Shown: piece after piece, positions 16,290-24,235 of the stretch
Layout: every line of letters starts with the position of its first letter
How positions within the stretch are numbered: the stretch's first letter is position 1
NCBI GenBank assembly: GCA_030017355.1
Contig: JASEIR010000002.1
Location: 1,285 to 38,768 of the forward strand
Direction: 5' to 3'
Source of the DNA: Actinomycetota bacterium
GTDB taxonomy: Bacteria > Actinomycetota > Aquicultoria > Aquicultorales > Aquicultoraceae
Length of the DNA: 37,484 nt
Position numbers and translations under genes: made by a program
The notes under the pieces: generated by a model
The model's input: the letters and a program-made list of their open reading frames with translations, nothing else
Database searches by the model: none
What the model was told of the DNA's origin: nothing

Positions 16290-18254
16290 TTACAAAGGAA
16301 TTGTAACCATGATGGTTGTACCCCTATCGGGGTTTGGGTATACGTTAAAAGTTCCGCCAACTAATCGTGTTCTGGTTTGCATCCCGTCAACACCCAACTT
16401 TCCGTGACGCGATAGTTCTCCAATGCTTGAAGGCAATACAAATCCCTTTCCATTATCTACTATTTTGACTATAGTCTGCTTGTCATCGAAAGTTAGTACG
16501 ACTTGAGCCTTTGTTGCGCAAGCATGCTTTATAATATTTCGTAAAGCCTCTTGGATAATGCGGAAAAGAGTTACTTCGATTTCTGGTGTAAACCGTCTCT
16601 TCTTTCCTAATACCGTTAATTCTGTATCAATGTTATGATCTTCTTTTAGCTGGTTAATTAGCCACTCAACAGCAGGAAGCAGACCTAGCTCATCTATGAC
16701 TGAGGGCCGCAAATCTCTGCTTAGCTGCCTTACTTCATTTACAGCATCTTTAATCTGCTTATGGATGCCCCATAATACAGCTAACCTATCTCTTGGCAGC
16801 AAACGATCCTCTTCACAGAATTTCTCAAGCAATCTTAGTATTCCAATTAAGCTTTGAACTGTACTGTCATGGAGCTCTCGGGATATCCGTAATCTTTCTT
16901 CTTCATGAGCTCTGGTTATTTGCTGTAGGTAAAAACTTTGATCCTCCTGCATTCTTACTTCTTTTGTTATATCCCGACCAATAAATTGTATAGCTCCATA
17001 ATGACCGTCTATTGATATTCGATTAGCAGTTAGCATAACAAAAGCCCGCGATCCATCTTTCCGAATAATTGTCCTCTTGTATGGCTGCTGTTTACCGGCT
17101 CTATTTAGTTCATCCTTCTGAGTCAAAGATAAAGCTGAGTCATCATGTAAGAATAAATTCTTACTGTCAATACCGACCAGTGATTCTAAATCATATCCGA
17201 AAAGCCCTGCAGCTGCTTTGTTTGCTGTTATAACTTTTCCATGTGTATCTTGAACCCATATCGCATCATGCGCATTTTCGAAAAGCTCCCGATACTTTTT
17301 CTCGGATAACTTTAGCTTTTCAATTGCTCTAATTCTTGCATGATAGAGAAGATAGTTATGCATGGCAATGCCAATTAAATTCCCTAATGCTGTAAGCAAT
17401 TTAATATCTGACGTTTCAAGTAATCTATCTGACTTTATTGCTACGCATAGAATCCCCACGACTTCTCCATGCGCAACCAATGGAACGCTATGCTCTGATC
17501 TTAAGCCTTCTCTAAGTCGAATCTTGTTTGTTAAGCCATGCGATGCATCACCTAATACTATTCCGTCTAAGACCCTTGCTGATCCTTCATTTATGCCTTC
17601 ATATGCTATTAGCTTCAGCGCCTTGCTACCTTCATCAATAGAAAATACTAAAACAACTTCAACTTGTATTAGCTTCATAACCATGCCAATGGTTGTTTTC
17701 ATAATTTGATCTAACTCGTTTGACTTGCTCATCATTGTTGTTAAAGAATTTATGACTGATAGCTGTCTCTCCTGCTCTAAAGATAGTTTGACGGTTGTAT
17801 CCAAATCCCTCTGAGTGGCTTCTAATTGCTCCTTTGTCAATTCTAACTGCTCGGTTTGCTTTCTATAGCGATCAATCAATAAAGGTGCAAGGCTCCCAAT
17901 TAAGCAAATCACAAGTGTTTCCCACATGGCCTCTAGAGGTTGATTTGATATGAAAAGAGCTCTTGGCAGCATTGCAATAAAAGCCAGTATGACTGAGACC
18001 AATCCTCCTCTTGGTCCAAGGATAAAACTACTAAGAGTAATCGGAAGTAAATAAAGAATTCTATCAATTGTATGCCTTGTAATGCCTAGTGTTATATCGG
18101 GGCGTGAAAATAACCGAAAGGATGTCTGATCTTCGTAATGATGAAGTGTTATTAGAGTAAAAATAACTATTACTGACCAGATCTGGGGATTATAGATAGA
18201 TAATTGCTGATTCCCGCCCTGAGGTTTCCAAAGTATTTTAGTTGTCCGTTTCAT
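16290..18254 (-). CDS. NarL-family sensor histidine kinase with TM, GAF and PAS domains (system 1)
   Basis: A 654-residue membrane sensor kinase. It has about four N-terminal helices (roughly 26-41, 64-80, 84-101, 110-127), a coiled linker (130-165), a GAF domain (about 170-305), a PAS domain (about 318-430), a HisKA_3 dimerisation region with phospho-acceptor H462 in ISRELHDSTVQ, and an HATPase domain with N-box RIIQEALRNIIKHA (565-578) and DNGKGF (600-605). I placed the start at the ATG at 18254, which has GGAG eight bases upstream. A longer frame to 18305 would overlap the regulator gene. It follows its response regulator by 13 bases. The signal is unknown; a paralogue lies at 29687. Confidence 0.93.
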   Translation of the reverse strand: MKRTTKILWKPQGGNQQLSIYNPQIWSVIVIFTLITLHHYEDQTSFRLFSRPDITLGITRHTIDRILYLLPITLSSFILGPRGGLVSVILAFIAMLPRALFISNQPLEAMWETLVICLIGSLAPLLIDRYRKQTEQLELTKEQLEATQRDLDTTVKLSLEQERQLSVINSLTTMMSKSNELDQIMKTTIGMVMKLIQVEVVLVFSIDEGSKALKLIAYEGINEGSARVLDGIVLGDASHGLTNKIRLREGLRSEHSVPLVAHGEVVGILCVAIKSDRLLETSDIKLLTALGNLIGIAMHNYLLYHARIRAIEKLKLSEKKYRELFENAHDAIWVQDTHGKVITANKAAAGLFGYDLESLVGIDSKNLFLHDDSALSLTQKDELNRAGKQQPYKRTIIRKDGSRAFVMLTANRISIDGHYGAIQFIGRDITKEVRMQEDQSFYLQQITRAHEEERLRISRELHDSTVQSLIGILRLLEKFCEEDRLLPRDRLAVLWGIHKQIKDAVNEVRQLSRDLRPSVIDELGLLPAVEWLINQLKEDHNIDTELTVLGKKRRFTPEIEVTLFRIIQEALRNIIKHACATKAQVVLTFDDKQTIVKIVDNGKGFVLPSSIGELSRHGKLGVDGMQTRTRLVGGTFNVYPNPDRGTTIMVTIPL

Positions 18255-18267
18255 GTTGGTTGCTCCA

Positions 18268-18921
18268 CTAATCCAGGCCAACCCAACCTTTTTTAAATGC
18301 AACAATAACAGCTTCTGTTCTCGAATTTACGCCTAATTTATCAAAAATATGACCTAGGTGTGCTTCAACTGTACGCACACTCACGTAGAGCTTGTCTGCG
18401 ATCTCCTTATTACTCTTACCCTGCGAGGCTAGTCCTAGAATCTCTATCTCACGATCTGTAAGAACTTTGTAGGAGTCATAGGTCTGAACCTTACTCTTAC
18501 TAACAAAACGGTCGATTACCTTACGCATAATAACAGGATGTAAGACGGATTCCCCTCTAGCCACGCGACGTATACTATCAATAAGTTCTTTCCCGCTTAT
18601 ATCTTTTAGTAAATAACCAGCAGCCCCCGAATCAAGAAGGGATACTATATATTGGTCTATGTCATATGCAGTAAGAATAAGTATTGGCACAGAGATATTT
18701 AAAGCCCTTATTTGCTTCGTAGCCTCAATTCCACTGAGCTTGGGCATAGCCACGTCAGCTACAATAATGTCTGGCCGCAACTCCCTTGCTAAATCCACCA
18801 TTTGTTCGCCATCTGCAGCTTCACCAACTACTTCCAAATCTCCCTCTTTTTCCAAATATTGCTTGAGACTCTCCCGAACAAATGTATGGTCCTCAGCAAG
18901 AAGAATTCTTATCTTTTTCAT
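18268..18921 (-). CDS. NarL/FixJ-type response regulator (system 1)
   Basis: A 217-residue regulator: receiver domain (1-120) with acidic E10/D11, phospho-acceptor D56 (IIVADVAMPK), T/A in ILILTAYD and K in LLKDIS, then a LuxR/NarL-type helix-turn-helix (about 153-217) with LTDREIEIL and NKEIADKLYVSVRTVEAHLGHIF. It is co-transcribed with the kinase downstream. A -10 like TATAGT sits nine bases before the ATG, so the mRNA may be nearly leaderless, exactly as for the paralogue at 32405. Targets are not known; nearby TauE and sulfate-reduction genes are the obvious candidates. Confidence 0.95.
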   Translation of the reverse strand: MKKIRILLAEDHTFVRESLKQYLEKEGDLEVVGEAADGEQMVDLARELRPDIIVADVAMPKLSGIEATKQIRALNISVPILILTAYDIDQYIVSLLDSGAAGYLLKDISGKELIDSIRRVARGESVLHPVIMRKVIDRFVSKSKVQTYDSYKVLTDREIEILGLASQGKSNKEIADKLYVSVRTVEAHLGHIFDKLGVNSRTEAVIVAFKKGWVGLD

Positions 18922-18930
18922 AGTAGATAT

Positions 18931-18936
18931 ACTATA
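18931..18936 (-). promoter_or_regulatory. Candidate -10 of response regulator 1
   Basis: TATAGT on the minus strand, followed by nine bases ending CTACT and then the ATG. The paralogous regulator has TATAAT, nine bases ending CTACT, and the ATG. A TTGACA at 18975-18980 lies too far upstream to pair with this -10; it could instead pair with TAGAAA (18951-18956) at 18 bases. Confidence 0.4.
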
Positions 18937-19116
18937 GCCATTTTCAGTAATTTCTATTGGTTATTACCCGAACTTGTCAATGTTTAAACGAACAATAATC
19001 AATCATTGCATAACCTCTTTAATTCTTTTCAATCGACAGCTGAAATATGAATCGATTGATAATATAGATGGAATTATTATATGCGGGCAGATTTCAGAAT
19101 CTATAGTAATTGGCCA

Positions 19117-20484
19117 TTAAAAGTAAAACACGTAATATCTTAACCATACATAAATCGTGCTAATTATCATTGTTAAAATCATTATTGGCATGCCATAGAT
19201 AAGAAATTTTGCAAACGTAATCTTATTGCCCATCTTTTCAGACATTCCAACAATGACTACATTTGCAGAAGCGCCAATAGCTGTTCCGTTTCCACCAAGA
19301 CAAGCGCCAAGTGCTAAGGACCACCAGATTGGCATCAATTGAGGGTTGTGAAGAAGCTGGATTCCTGCTTGATTTGGCCATAGCTTATGAGCCATATCGA
19401 TTATTAAGGGATTCATTGTAGCAACATATGGGATATTATCAACTATAGCCGATGCAAATGCTGAAAACCACATGATAATCATGCTCATAGCAAACAAATT
19501 TCCTTTGGTTATATCTAGTACTTTTAAGGAGGCCAGATCTATAAGCCCTACCTTGACTATACCTCCAATAATAATAAACAAGCCTATGAAAAAGAATATC
19601 GTTGCCCACTCAACTTCTGAAAATATGCTATGCAAATTTGGCTTTCTCGAAAGAAGCAAAAGCAATCCAGCTCCAAGCATGGCTATTGTTGCCGGTTCTA
19701 GGCCAAGCATACCATGTGCAATAAAACCAATTATTGTAATGCTTAGCACAAACAACGACTTTCCAAGCATTGAATAATCCTTTATTGCTTCTTTCTCGTT
19801 CATTTTCATGATTCTTGCTTTTAGCTCATCTTTTGTCTTTAATTTCTTGCCCCAGATAAGTTTTATCGCAAGAAGGTATACAGCCATAATTAAAATTATT
19901 GCGGGCGTAAGATGGTATATAAATTCCATGAAATCTAATTTAGCCTTTGAAGCTATCATAATATTTGGCGGGTCACCAATCAAAGTAGCAGTACCACCAA
20001 TATTAGATGCAAGCGCGCAAGAAATGAGGTAAGGAATTGGGTCAACATCGAGCGCATCTGCTATTAGTAGCGTCACTGGTGTGATTAAGAGTACTGTAGT
20101 TACATTATCTAAGAAGGCACTAATAAACGCAGTTACAATAGCAAATATTGCAAGTATCTTAAACGGCTCACCTTTACCAATTTTAGCACTTTTTATTGCT
20201 ATATATTCAAAGATACCTGTTGGTCGCATGATATTAACTATCAACATCATCGATATAAGCAAAAATATTACATTCCAATCTACGCCAAGCTCTTCGGAAT
20301 GAAATGCTTCTTGCTGGCTGAGTATGCCCATCGCAATAACAAGAGCAGCGCCAAAGATCGCTATAATTGTTTTATGTATGCGCTCAGAAACTATTAGGCT
20401 ATAAGATATGCCAAACACAGCGGTTGCTGCCCAAAAGCTTTTATCCATTACAATTTGTTGTGTTGCAGAACCCTCGGCTATCAT
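19117..20484 (-). CDS. ArsB/NhaD-type (ion transporter superfamily) permease
   Basis: A 455-residue polytopic membrane protein with eleven to twelve helices, of the ArsB/NhaD/P-protein group within the IT superfamily. Typical stretches are FISAFLDNVTTVLLITPV (about 118-135), GGTATLIGDPPNIMIA (about 162-177), and a repeat-like FASAIVDNIPYVATMNPL and GGNGTAIGASANVVIVG in the second half. Members carry arsenite, dicarboxylates or exchange Na+/H+; the sequence does not tell which. It lies 11 bases after a CBS-pair protein gene and no arsenic genes are near, so an anion or Na+ role linked to sulfate uptake is possible but unproved. Confidence 0.88.
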   Translation of the reverse strand: MIAEGSATQQIVMDKSFWAATAVFGISYSLIVSERIHKTIIAIFGAALVIAMGILSQQEAFHSEELGVDWNVIFLLISMMLIVNIMRPTGIFEYIAIKSAKIGKGEPFKILAIFAIVTAFISAFLDNVTTVLLITPVTLLIADALDVDPIPYLISCALASNIGGTATLIGDPPNIMIASKAKLDFMEFIYHLTPAIILIMAVYLLAIKLIWGKKLKTKDELKARIMKMNEKEAIKDYSMLGKSLFVLSITIIGFIAHGMLGLEPATIAMLGAGLLLLLSRKPNLHSIFSEVEWATIFFFIGLFIIIGGIVKVGLIDLASLKVLDITKGNLFAMSMIIMWFSAFASAIVDNIPYVATMNPLIIDMAHKLWPNQAGIQLLHNPQLMPIWWSLALGACLGGNGTAIGASANVVIVGMSEKMGNKITFAKFLIYGMPIMILTMIISTIYVWLRYYVFYF

Positions 20485-20495
20485 TCCATCAATCC

Positions 20496-20969
20496 TTAAT
20501 CTTCATAGAACATTTCTTTTGTGATCGCAAGGAATAAGTTGTGCTCGTAAAGCATTCCAATAACCGCACCAGTCTCGCCAATGACTGGCAATCTTTTAAC
20601 CCCATGCTTTAGCATGTGATCAATGCATTCCATAAGCGGAGCATCTTTGCTAACCGCTACTACAACTTTGCTCATAATATCCCTGACTAGACGTTCTCCA
20701 GATCTTTTAGCAATACCTTCTACCATTCCCTCCCATGAAAAATCACCTAAGTCTAGCATATCCATATAAAAAGGAAGCATAGCCTTAAGTACATCTCTCA
20801 TGGAGAGAATCCCTACCAGCTTTCCAAAATCATCCTTTACTGGTAATCCTTTACTGCCAATACATTCCTCTCCGCTCCTTGTTGTTCTTAAAAGAATTAC
20901 AGCTTTTTTAAGCGTATCATCTGGCTTTAAAAAATCGATTACAGGAATCATTATATCCTCTGCTCTCAT
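20496..20969 (-). CDS. CBS-pair protein next to ArsB/NhaD permease
   Basis: A 157-residue protein made of two CBS motifs (about 6-60 and 96-150) joined by an acidic, methionine-rich linker (LPFYMDMLDLGDFSWEGM). CBS pairs bind adenine nucleotides and gate enzymes or transporters. The ATG at 20969 follows AAGGAG by five bases; an upstream GTG is part of that ribosome site and is unlikely to be the start. It is translated just ahead of the permease, suggesting nucleotide-dependent control of that transporter. Confidence 0.9.
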   Translation of the reverse strand: MRAEDIMIPVIDFLKPDDTLKKAVILLRTTRSGEECIGSKGLPVKDDFGKLVGILSMRDVLKAMLPFYMDMLDLGDFSWEGMVEGIAKRSGERLVRDIMSKVVVAVSKDAPLMECIDHMLKHGVKRLPVIGETGAVIGMLYEHNLFLAITKEMFYED

Positions 20970-21110
20970 AAGCACTCCTTTTGCTTACCTTCCATTCTTT
21001 TTATTTAATATCCATATGCTTCTTTAAGCTATTTGTAGAAGCCAAGGTCGCTCTTAGGGAAGCTAACGATATATTACAAAACACCATCTTTTGATTCTAG
21101 TCAAAGCAAA

Positions 21111-21142
21111 AGAGAGCGAGAAGATTATTTTTCTCGCTCTCT
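21111..21142 (-). terminator. Rho-independent terminator after Usp copy 2
   Basis: A perfect 12-base stem (AGAGAGCGAGAA at 21111-21122 against 21131-21142) with an eight-base loop. On the minus strand it is followed by TTTGCTTTG. It ends the module A2 operon (small-TM, TauE, Usp). Confidence 0.8.
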
Positions 21143-21199
21143 CCTTAATCATTTTTTCTTTAAGTTAATTCTGGATTGCCTTTTTATTATGCTAGACCA

Positions 21200-22081
21200 C
21201 TAATTAGATTTTACTACTAGCACTGGACACTTTGCGCTTCCAATAACCTTTTCAGTGGTGCTTCCCATAAGAAGCCGTCTTAAGCCAGTGCGACCGTGAC
21301 TACCCATGCATATAGTATCAGCATTTAGTTCGTCAGCCATACTTAAAATCTTCTTATGGGTTTCCCCTTCCCTAACGTAGGTCTTAGCTTTTATGCCTGC
21401 CGACGCCGCCTTTTCCTTAACCGAATCTACATAACTTCTAGCGCCCTCAATCATTTTTTCTACAGCATCTGGTGCCTGTGCGAAAAATTCGTCTGATACA
21501 TCAACTACAGAGAGTATTATAATCTCGCCTCCACACAATTGAGCCATTGATATAGCTCTATTTGCGGCTATATCGCTATATCTAGAACCATCAACAGCTA
21601 GCAGAATTGTGTCGAAGCTAATAGAGCTATCATGCGGCATAACAAGCACATCTATCGGGCTATAACCAATTACCCTTGCTGTTATGCTTCCCATAAAGGC
21701 TCTCTCGATATTGCCTAATCCCCTTCGCCCCATGACAATTAAGTCTACGTCGTGCGACGTTGCAACATCGATTATTACCTCATGGATATTGCCCTCTTCA
21801 AGCGATGACGGCAAAAAGGCGCCTTCATCGCGAGCAATCTGCATTGCCTCAGACAGTATTTTTTCACCAGGCTCTCTAAACGCTCGTTTGATATTGCGCA
21901 TTCCAATTAGCTCTATTTCTCCTTCGTATGATGGTATAGCGGTTACTACCATTACATCACCGCCACACTTACCCTTTTTTGTGAACCTTATAGTTTGCCT
22001 AAGAGCATTCTTGCTCGAATCAGACCCATCAAAGGCAACTAATATGTCTCTAAATTTCCTCATAGGTAATAGTTTTCCCAT
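21200..22081 (-). CDS. Tandem universal stress protein (UspA x2), copy 2
   Basis: A 293-residue double-UspA protein, clearly paralogous to the one at 13400-14290 over its whole length. ATP-binding motifs are MGRRGLGNIERAFMGS and MGSHGRTGLRRLLMGS. Shared stretches such as ITARVIGYSPIDVLVMP are identical in both. The ATG at 22081 has the same AAGGAAGCTG site and spacing as copy 1. It is the last gene of module A2 and is followed by a strong terminator. Function in the module is unknown; binding of ATP or AMP as a sensor of energy state is a family-based guess. Confidence 0.93.
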   Translation of the reverse strand: MGKLLPMRKFRDILVAFDGSDSSKNALRQTIRFTKKGKCGGDVMVVTAIPSYEGEIELIGMRNIKRAFREPGEKILSEAMQIARDEGAFLPSSLEEGNIHEVIIDVATSHDVDLIVMGRRGLGNIERAFMGSITARVIGYSPIDVLVMPHDSSISFDTILLAVDGSRYSDIAANRAISMAQLCGGEIIILSVVDVSDEFFAQAPDAVEKMIEGARSYVDSVKEKAASAGIKAKTYVREGETHKKILSMADELNADTICMGSHGRTGLRRLLMGSTTEKVIGSAKCPVLVVKSN

Positions 22082-22112
22082 CGCAAACAGCTTCCTTTTT
22101 CAGTGGCTATCC

Positions 22113-22200
22113 TTAGATATCATTATAGCTAAGCATTCTTAGATATCATTATAGCTAAGCATTATAGCTAAGCTATATTAGATTTATTATAGCCAAGCTG
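22113..22200. repeat. Short tandem repeats between TauE A2 and Usp 2
   Basis: A unit of about 26 bases beginning TTAGATATCATTATAGCTAA occurs twice in tandem (22113-22138, 22139-22163), followed by shortened copies of ATTATAGCTAAGC and ATTATAGCCAAGC up to 22200. It fills the gap between the TauE stop and the Usp start in the same transcript. It looks like slippage expansion. Confidence 0.8.
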
Positions 22201-22226
22201 CACTTAATAAACCATCCTGGCTAGCT

Positions 22227-23393
22227 TTAGTTTACTGCCGTCTCAAGACTAATAGTCCTATCTCTTTCTTCCGCTGGCTTCTTACGCATAGCCTTTGCCA
22301 AACTACCCCCGATTATTATTGCACCAAGAGTTAAGGCAAAAACCATAATATAAAAGCTTATGTTGCTAAATGTCGGTATAAGGTTGTCTGCAAAATGTGT
22401 TAGACCAAGCTGATTTGTGTATTTAGGAATTGCAAAACCCCTACTAAAGGCAACTATGAGCATAATGGTTCCCATAACAACCTTTATCATATGCTCTTTT
22501 ACATAGGTGGTCCCAACAGCACCGATCTGGATGCCAAGTAGCGAGCCAGCAAGAATCATTAATGTTAGCCTTATGTCTATGTTTCCAACCAAAGCCCACT
22601 CAGTAGATCCAACAAGGCCCATTATAAATGCAATTACTAGCTCTGTTGCAGATGCTACTAGACTTGTCGCACCAATTATGTAAATCATTCCGGGAACACC
22701 CACAAACCCGCCGACTGCAATTGTTGCTGCCAGCAGACCGGTTGCAAGACCAACCGGAATCGTAATCCACATAGAAATCCTTAAGCCCGCGGTTTTAAAA
22801 TTCATCATTGGAGGAATATTGATCTTCTGCAGAGCTAGCGCAAGTCTAGATATTCTTTCGGGACCTGGGTTTTTCTTTGACTTCCATGCATCATAGAAGA
22901 CATAACTACCCACCGTAAGGAGTATTACTAGAAAAGCAAAGCTTACATAAAGATTAGATCCTGCTTCGCCCCACATGCGCTGTATATATTGCTGCACGAT
23001 AATGCCAATTTTTACACCAACAGACGCAGATACGCCCAGCGTTAAGCCAAGTTTAACATCAACTTGACCATATTTGTGCCGTTTAATTGCACCTACCAAG
23101 GCTTTAGGAAATTTGTGGCACATATTGCTAGCAACAGCCACAAGCCCCGGTACACCAATACTCATCATAGCTGGAGTTAATACGAAAGCACCTCCAGACC
23201 CTATAAAACCGCTAACCATTCCACCTATAAAACCAACAATAAACAAGAACACCGCATTAAAAAGAGTAAGCTCAATAAACTTGTTTCCTGTAAACGCTTT
23301 TACTGCTTCACCTGTAGCTAGGGCAGGACTTGCTAAAATTACAAGCAGTAAGACCGCTACCAGAGAACTGAAAATCACTCTACTTCGTATCAT
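22227..23393 (-). CDS. TauE/SafE-family anion transporter, copy A2
   Basis: A 388-residue TauE/SafE-type membrane protein, paralogous to the one at 14341-15516 from end to end. It starts with a signal-like segment ending ILASPALATGE and has the glycine-rich repeats FIGGMVSGFIGSGGAF and ATIAVGGFVGVPG. I chose the ATG at 23393 (AAGGAAGGG site) over a TTG six bases upstream. Gene order small-TM, TauE, Usp matches copy A1. The likely cargo is sulfite, sulfate or a sulfonate on family grounds; direction is not known. Confidence 0.92.
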   Translation of the reverse strand: MIRSRVIFSSLVAVLLLVILASPALATGEAVKAFTGNKFIELTLFNAVFLFIVGFIGGMVSGFIGSGGAFVLTPAMMSIGVPGLVAVASNMCHKFPKALVGAIKRHKYGQVDVKLGLTLGVSASVGVKIGIIVQQYIQRMWGEAGSNLYVSFAFLVILLTVGSYVFYDAWKSKKNPGPERISRLALALQKINIPPMMNFKTAGLRISMWITIPVGLATGLLAATIAVGGFVGVPGMIYIIGATSLVASATELVIAFIMGLVGSTEWALVGNIDIRLTLMILAGSLLGIQIGAVGTTYVKEHMIKVVMGTIMLIVAFSRGFAIPKYTNQLGLTHFADNLIPTFSNISFYIMVFALTLGAIIIGGSLAKAMRKKPAEERDRTISLETAVN

Positions 23394-23576
23394 ATACAAC
23401 CCTTCCTTCTCATTTATTCAGTTCAGCCGCCTAAGCACATGAGGTCGGGTCAGCGCATATTTTCATTTAATGCATTTCTAATCCTATTCCTCCTTAGGTA
23501 TGGCGTCTTATACATAAACCATAAACCATATTTTTCAATGTAAAGTTTTCAAAGATCTCTTTTATTTTTCTTTTTC

Positions 23577-23822
23577 TTACTTTTTCTTCTTCGCTACTAT
23601 ACCAAGCGACGACATGAGGCTATCAGCAAAAGTTCCATGCACAAAAGAGAAAACAAAGACTGTTACAATTGGTAATATTGCGTAGACCCCTCCCTTTGCC
23701 CAGGTACTCCTTACAAAAACTTCGTTCGCAAATACCGCTATGTATAGGGCTAGTGATAGCACTCCAAATAAAAGTGCTTTTGCATATGGCTTTTTTGCGG
23801 GTTTACCAGTAGTCTTGGCCAT
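23577..23822 (-). CDS. Small two-TM protein partnered with TauE, copy A2
   Basis: An 81-residue protein with two helices (about 19-37 and 47-67) and a KKKK tail, paralogous to the protein at 15608-15850. Conserved blocks are KALLFG, AKGGVYAILPI, FSFVHGTF and SLGI. By comparison with the paralogue the start is the ATG at 23822 (MAK), nine bases after AGGAGG; an ATG six bases earlier is too close to that site. It leads the module A2 operon, behind a good promoter at 23975-24002. No named family is recognised. Confidence 0.88.
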   Translation of the reverse strand: MAKTTGKPAKKPYAKALLFGVLSLALYIAVFANEVFVRSTWAKGGVYAILPIVTVFVFSFVHGTFADSLMSSLGIVAKKKK

Positions 23823-23974
23823 AAACATTAACCTCCTTTGCTAATTATTTAACTTTTATTCCCCCCTTCCTTGTGATTTTTCTAGCATTTAGTGCATGGC
23901 ACTAGTGATATCCACCGCAGTAAAATCTGGGCGCTAATAAAATGAGTACCTCAGTAGCATGCAAGCCTATTTTC

Positions 23975-24002
23975 ATATTAGCACTACGGGTTATTTCGTC
24001 AA
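23975..24002 (-). promoter_or_regulatory. Candidate promoter of small-TM/TauE/Usp module A2
   Basis: Minus strand: TTGACG (23997-24002), 16-base spacer, TAATAT (23975-23980), with TGC directly upstream as an extended -10. The AGTATGTACACT word lies about ten bases upstream of the -35, a usual place for an activator. Confidence 0.55.
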
Positions 24003-24011
24003 TGGCCAACG

Positions 24012-24023
24012 AGTATGTACACT
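24012..24023 (-). promoter_or_regulatory. Shared word AGTATGTACACT upstream of module A2
   Basis: Exact copy of the word at 16005-16016 upstream of module A1, placed just upstream of the candidate -35. Its location suits an activator site. Confidence 0.4.
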
Positions 24024-24235
24024 ATTCGCCGCACCGCATTATGCTGAATGATTCAATGCATTAATTCACAAAGAATTAAACGTTATTTCCGCACGATACA
24101 AGCTGTGATTTAACGTTTACATTAGTCAGAGTAATACGTTGTCAAATCTTGGTACTAGCTCCGATGTGCACGGACCGCGTTCATGTTCAAATGAAAACTA
24201 GTCAAATTCCCAATCGCTAATGAAGGAGGGAACAT

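Larger units (their letters stand above)
23823..24235. other. Divergent intergenic region between modules A2 and B1
   Basis: These 413 bases hold no gene. The minus-strand promoter for module A2 is at 23975-24002, a TAGTGC/GCACTA hairpin lies near 23891-23905 in its leader, and AGTATGTACACT is at 24012-24023. The TauE B1 gene at 24236 reads the other way and must start here too, but no plus-strand promoter with both boxes was convincing. Confidence 0.5.

Noticed and set aside
22113..22200. CRISPR-like array
   Set aside because: Repeats are directly adjacent without unique spacers and there are no cas genes.
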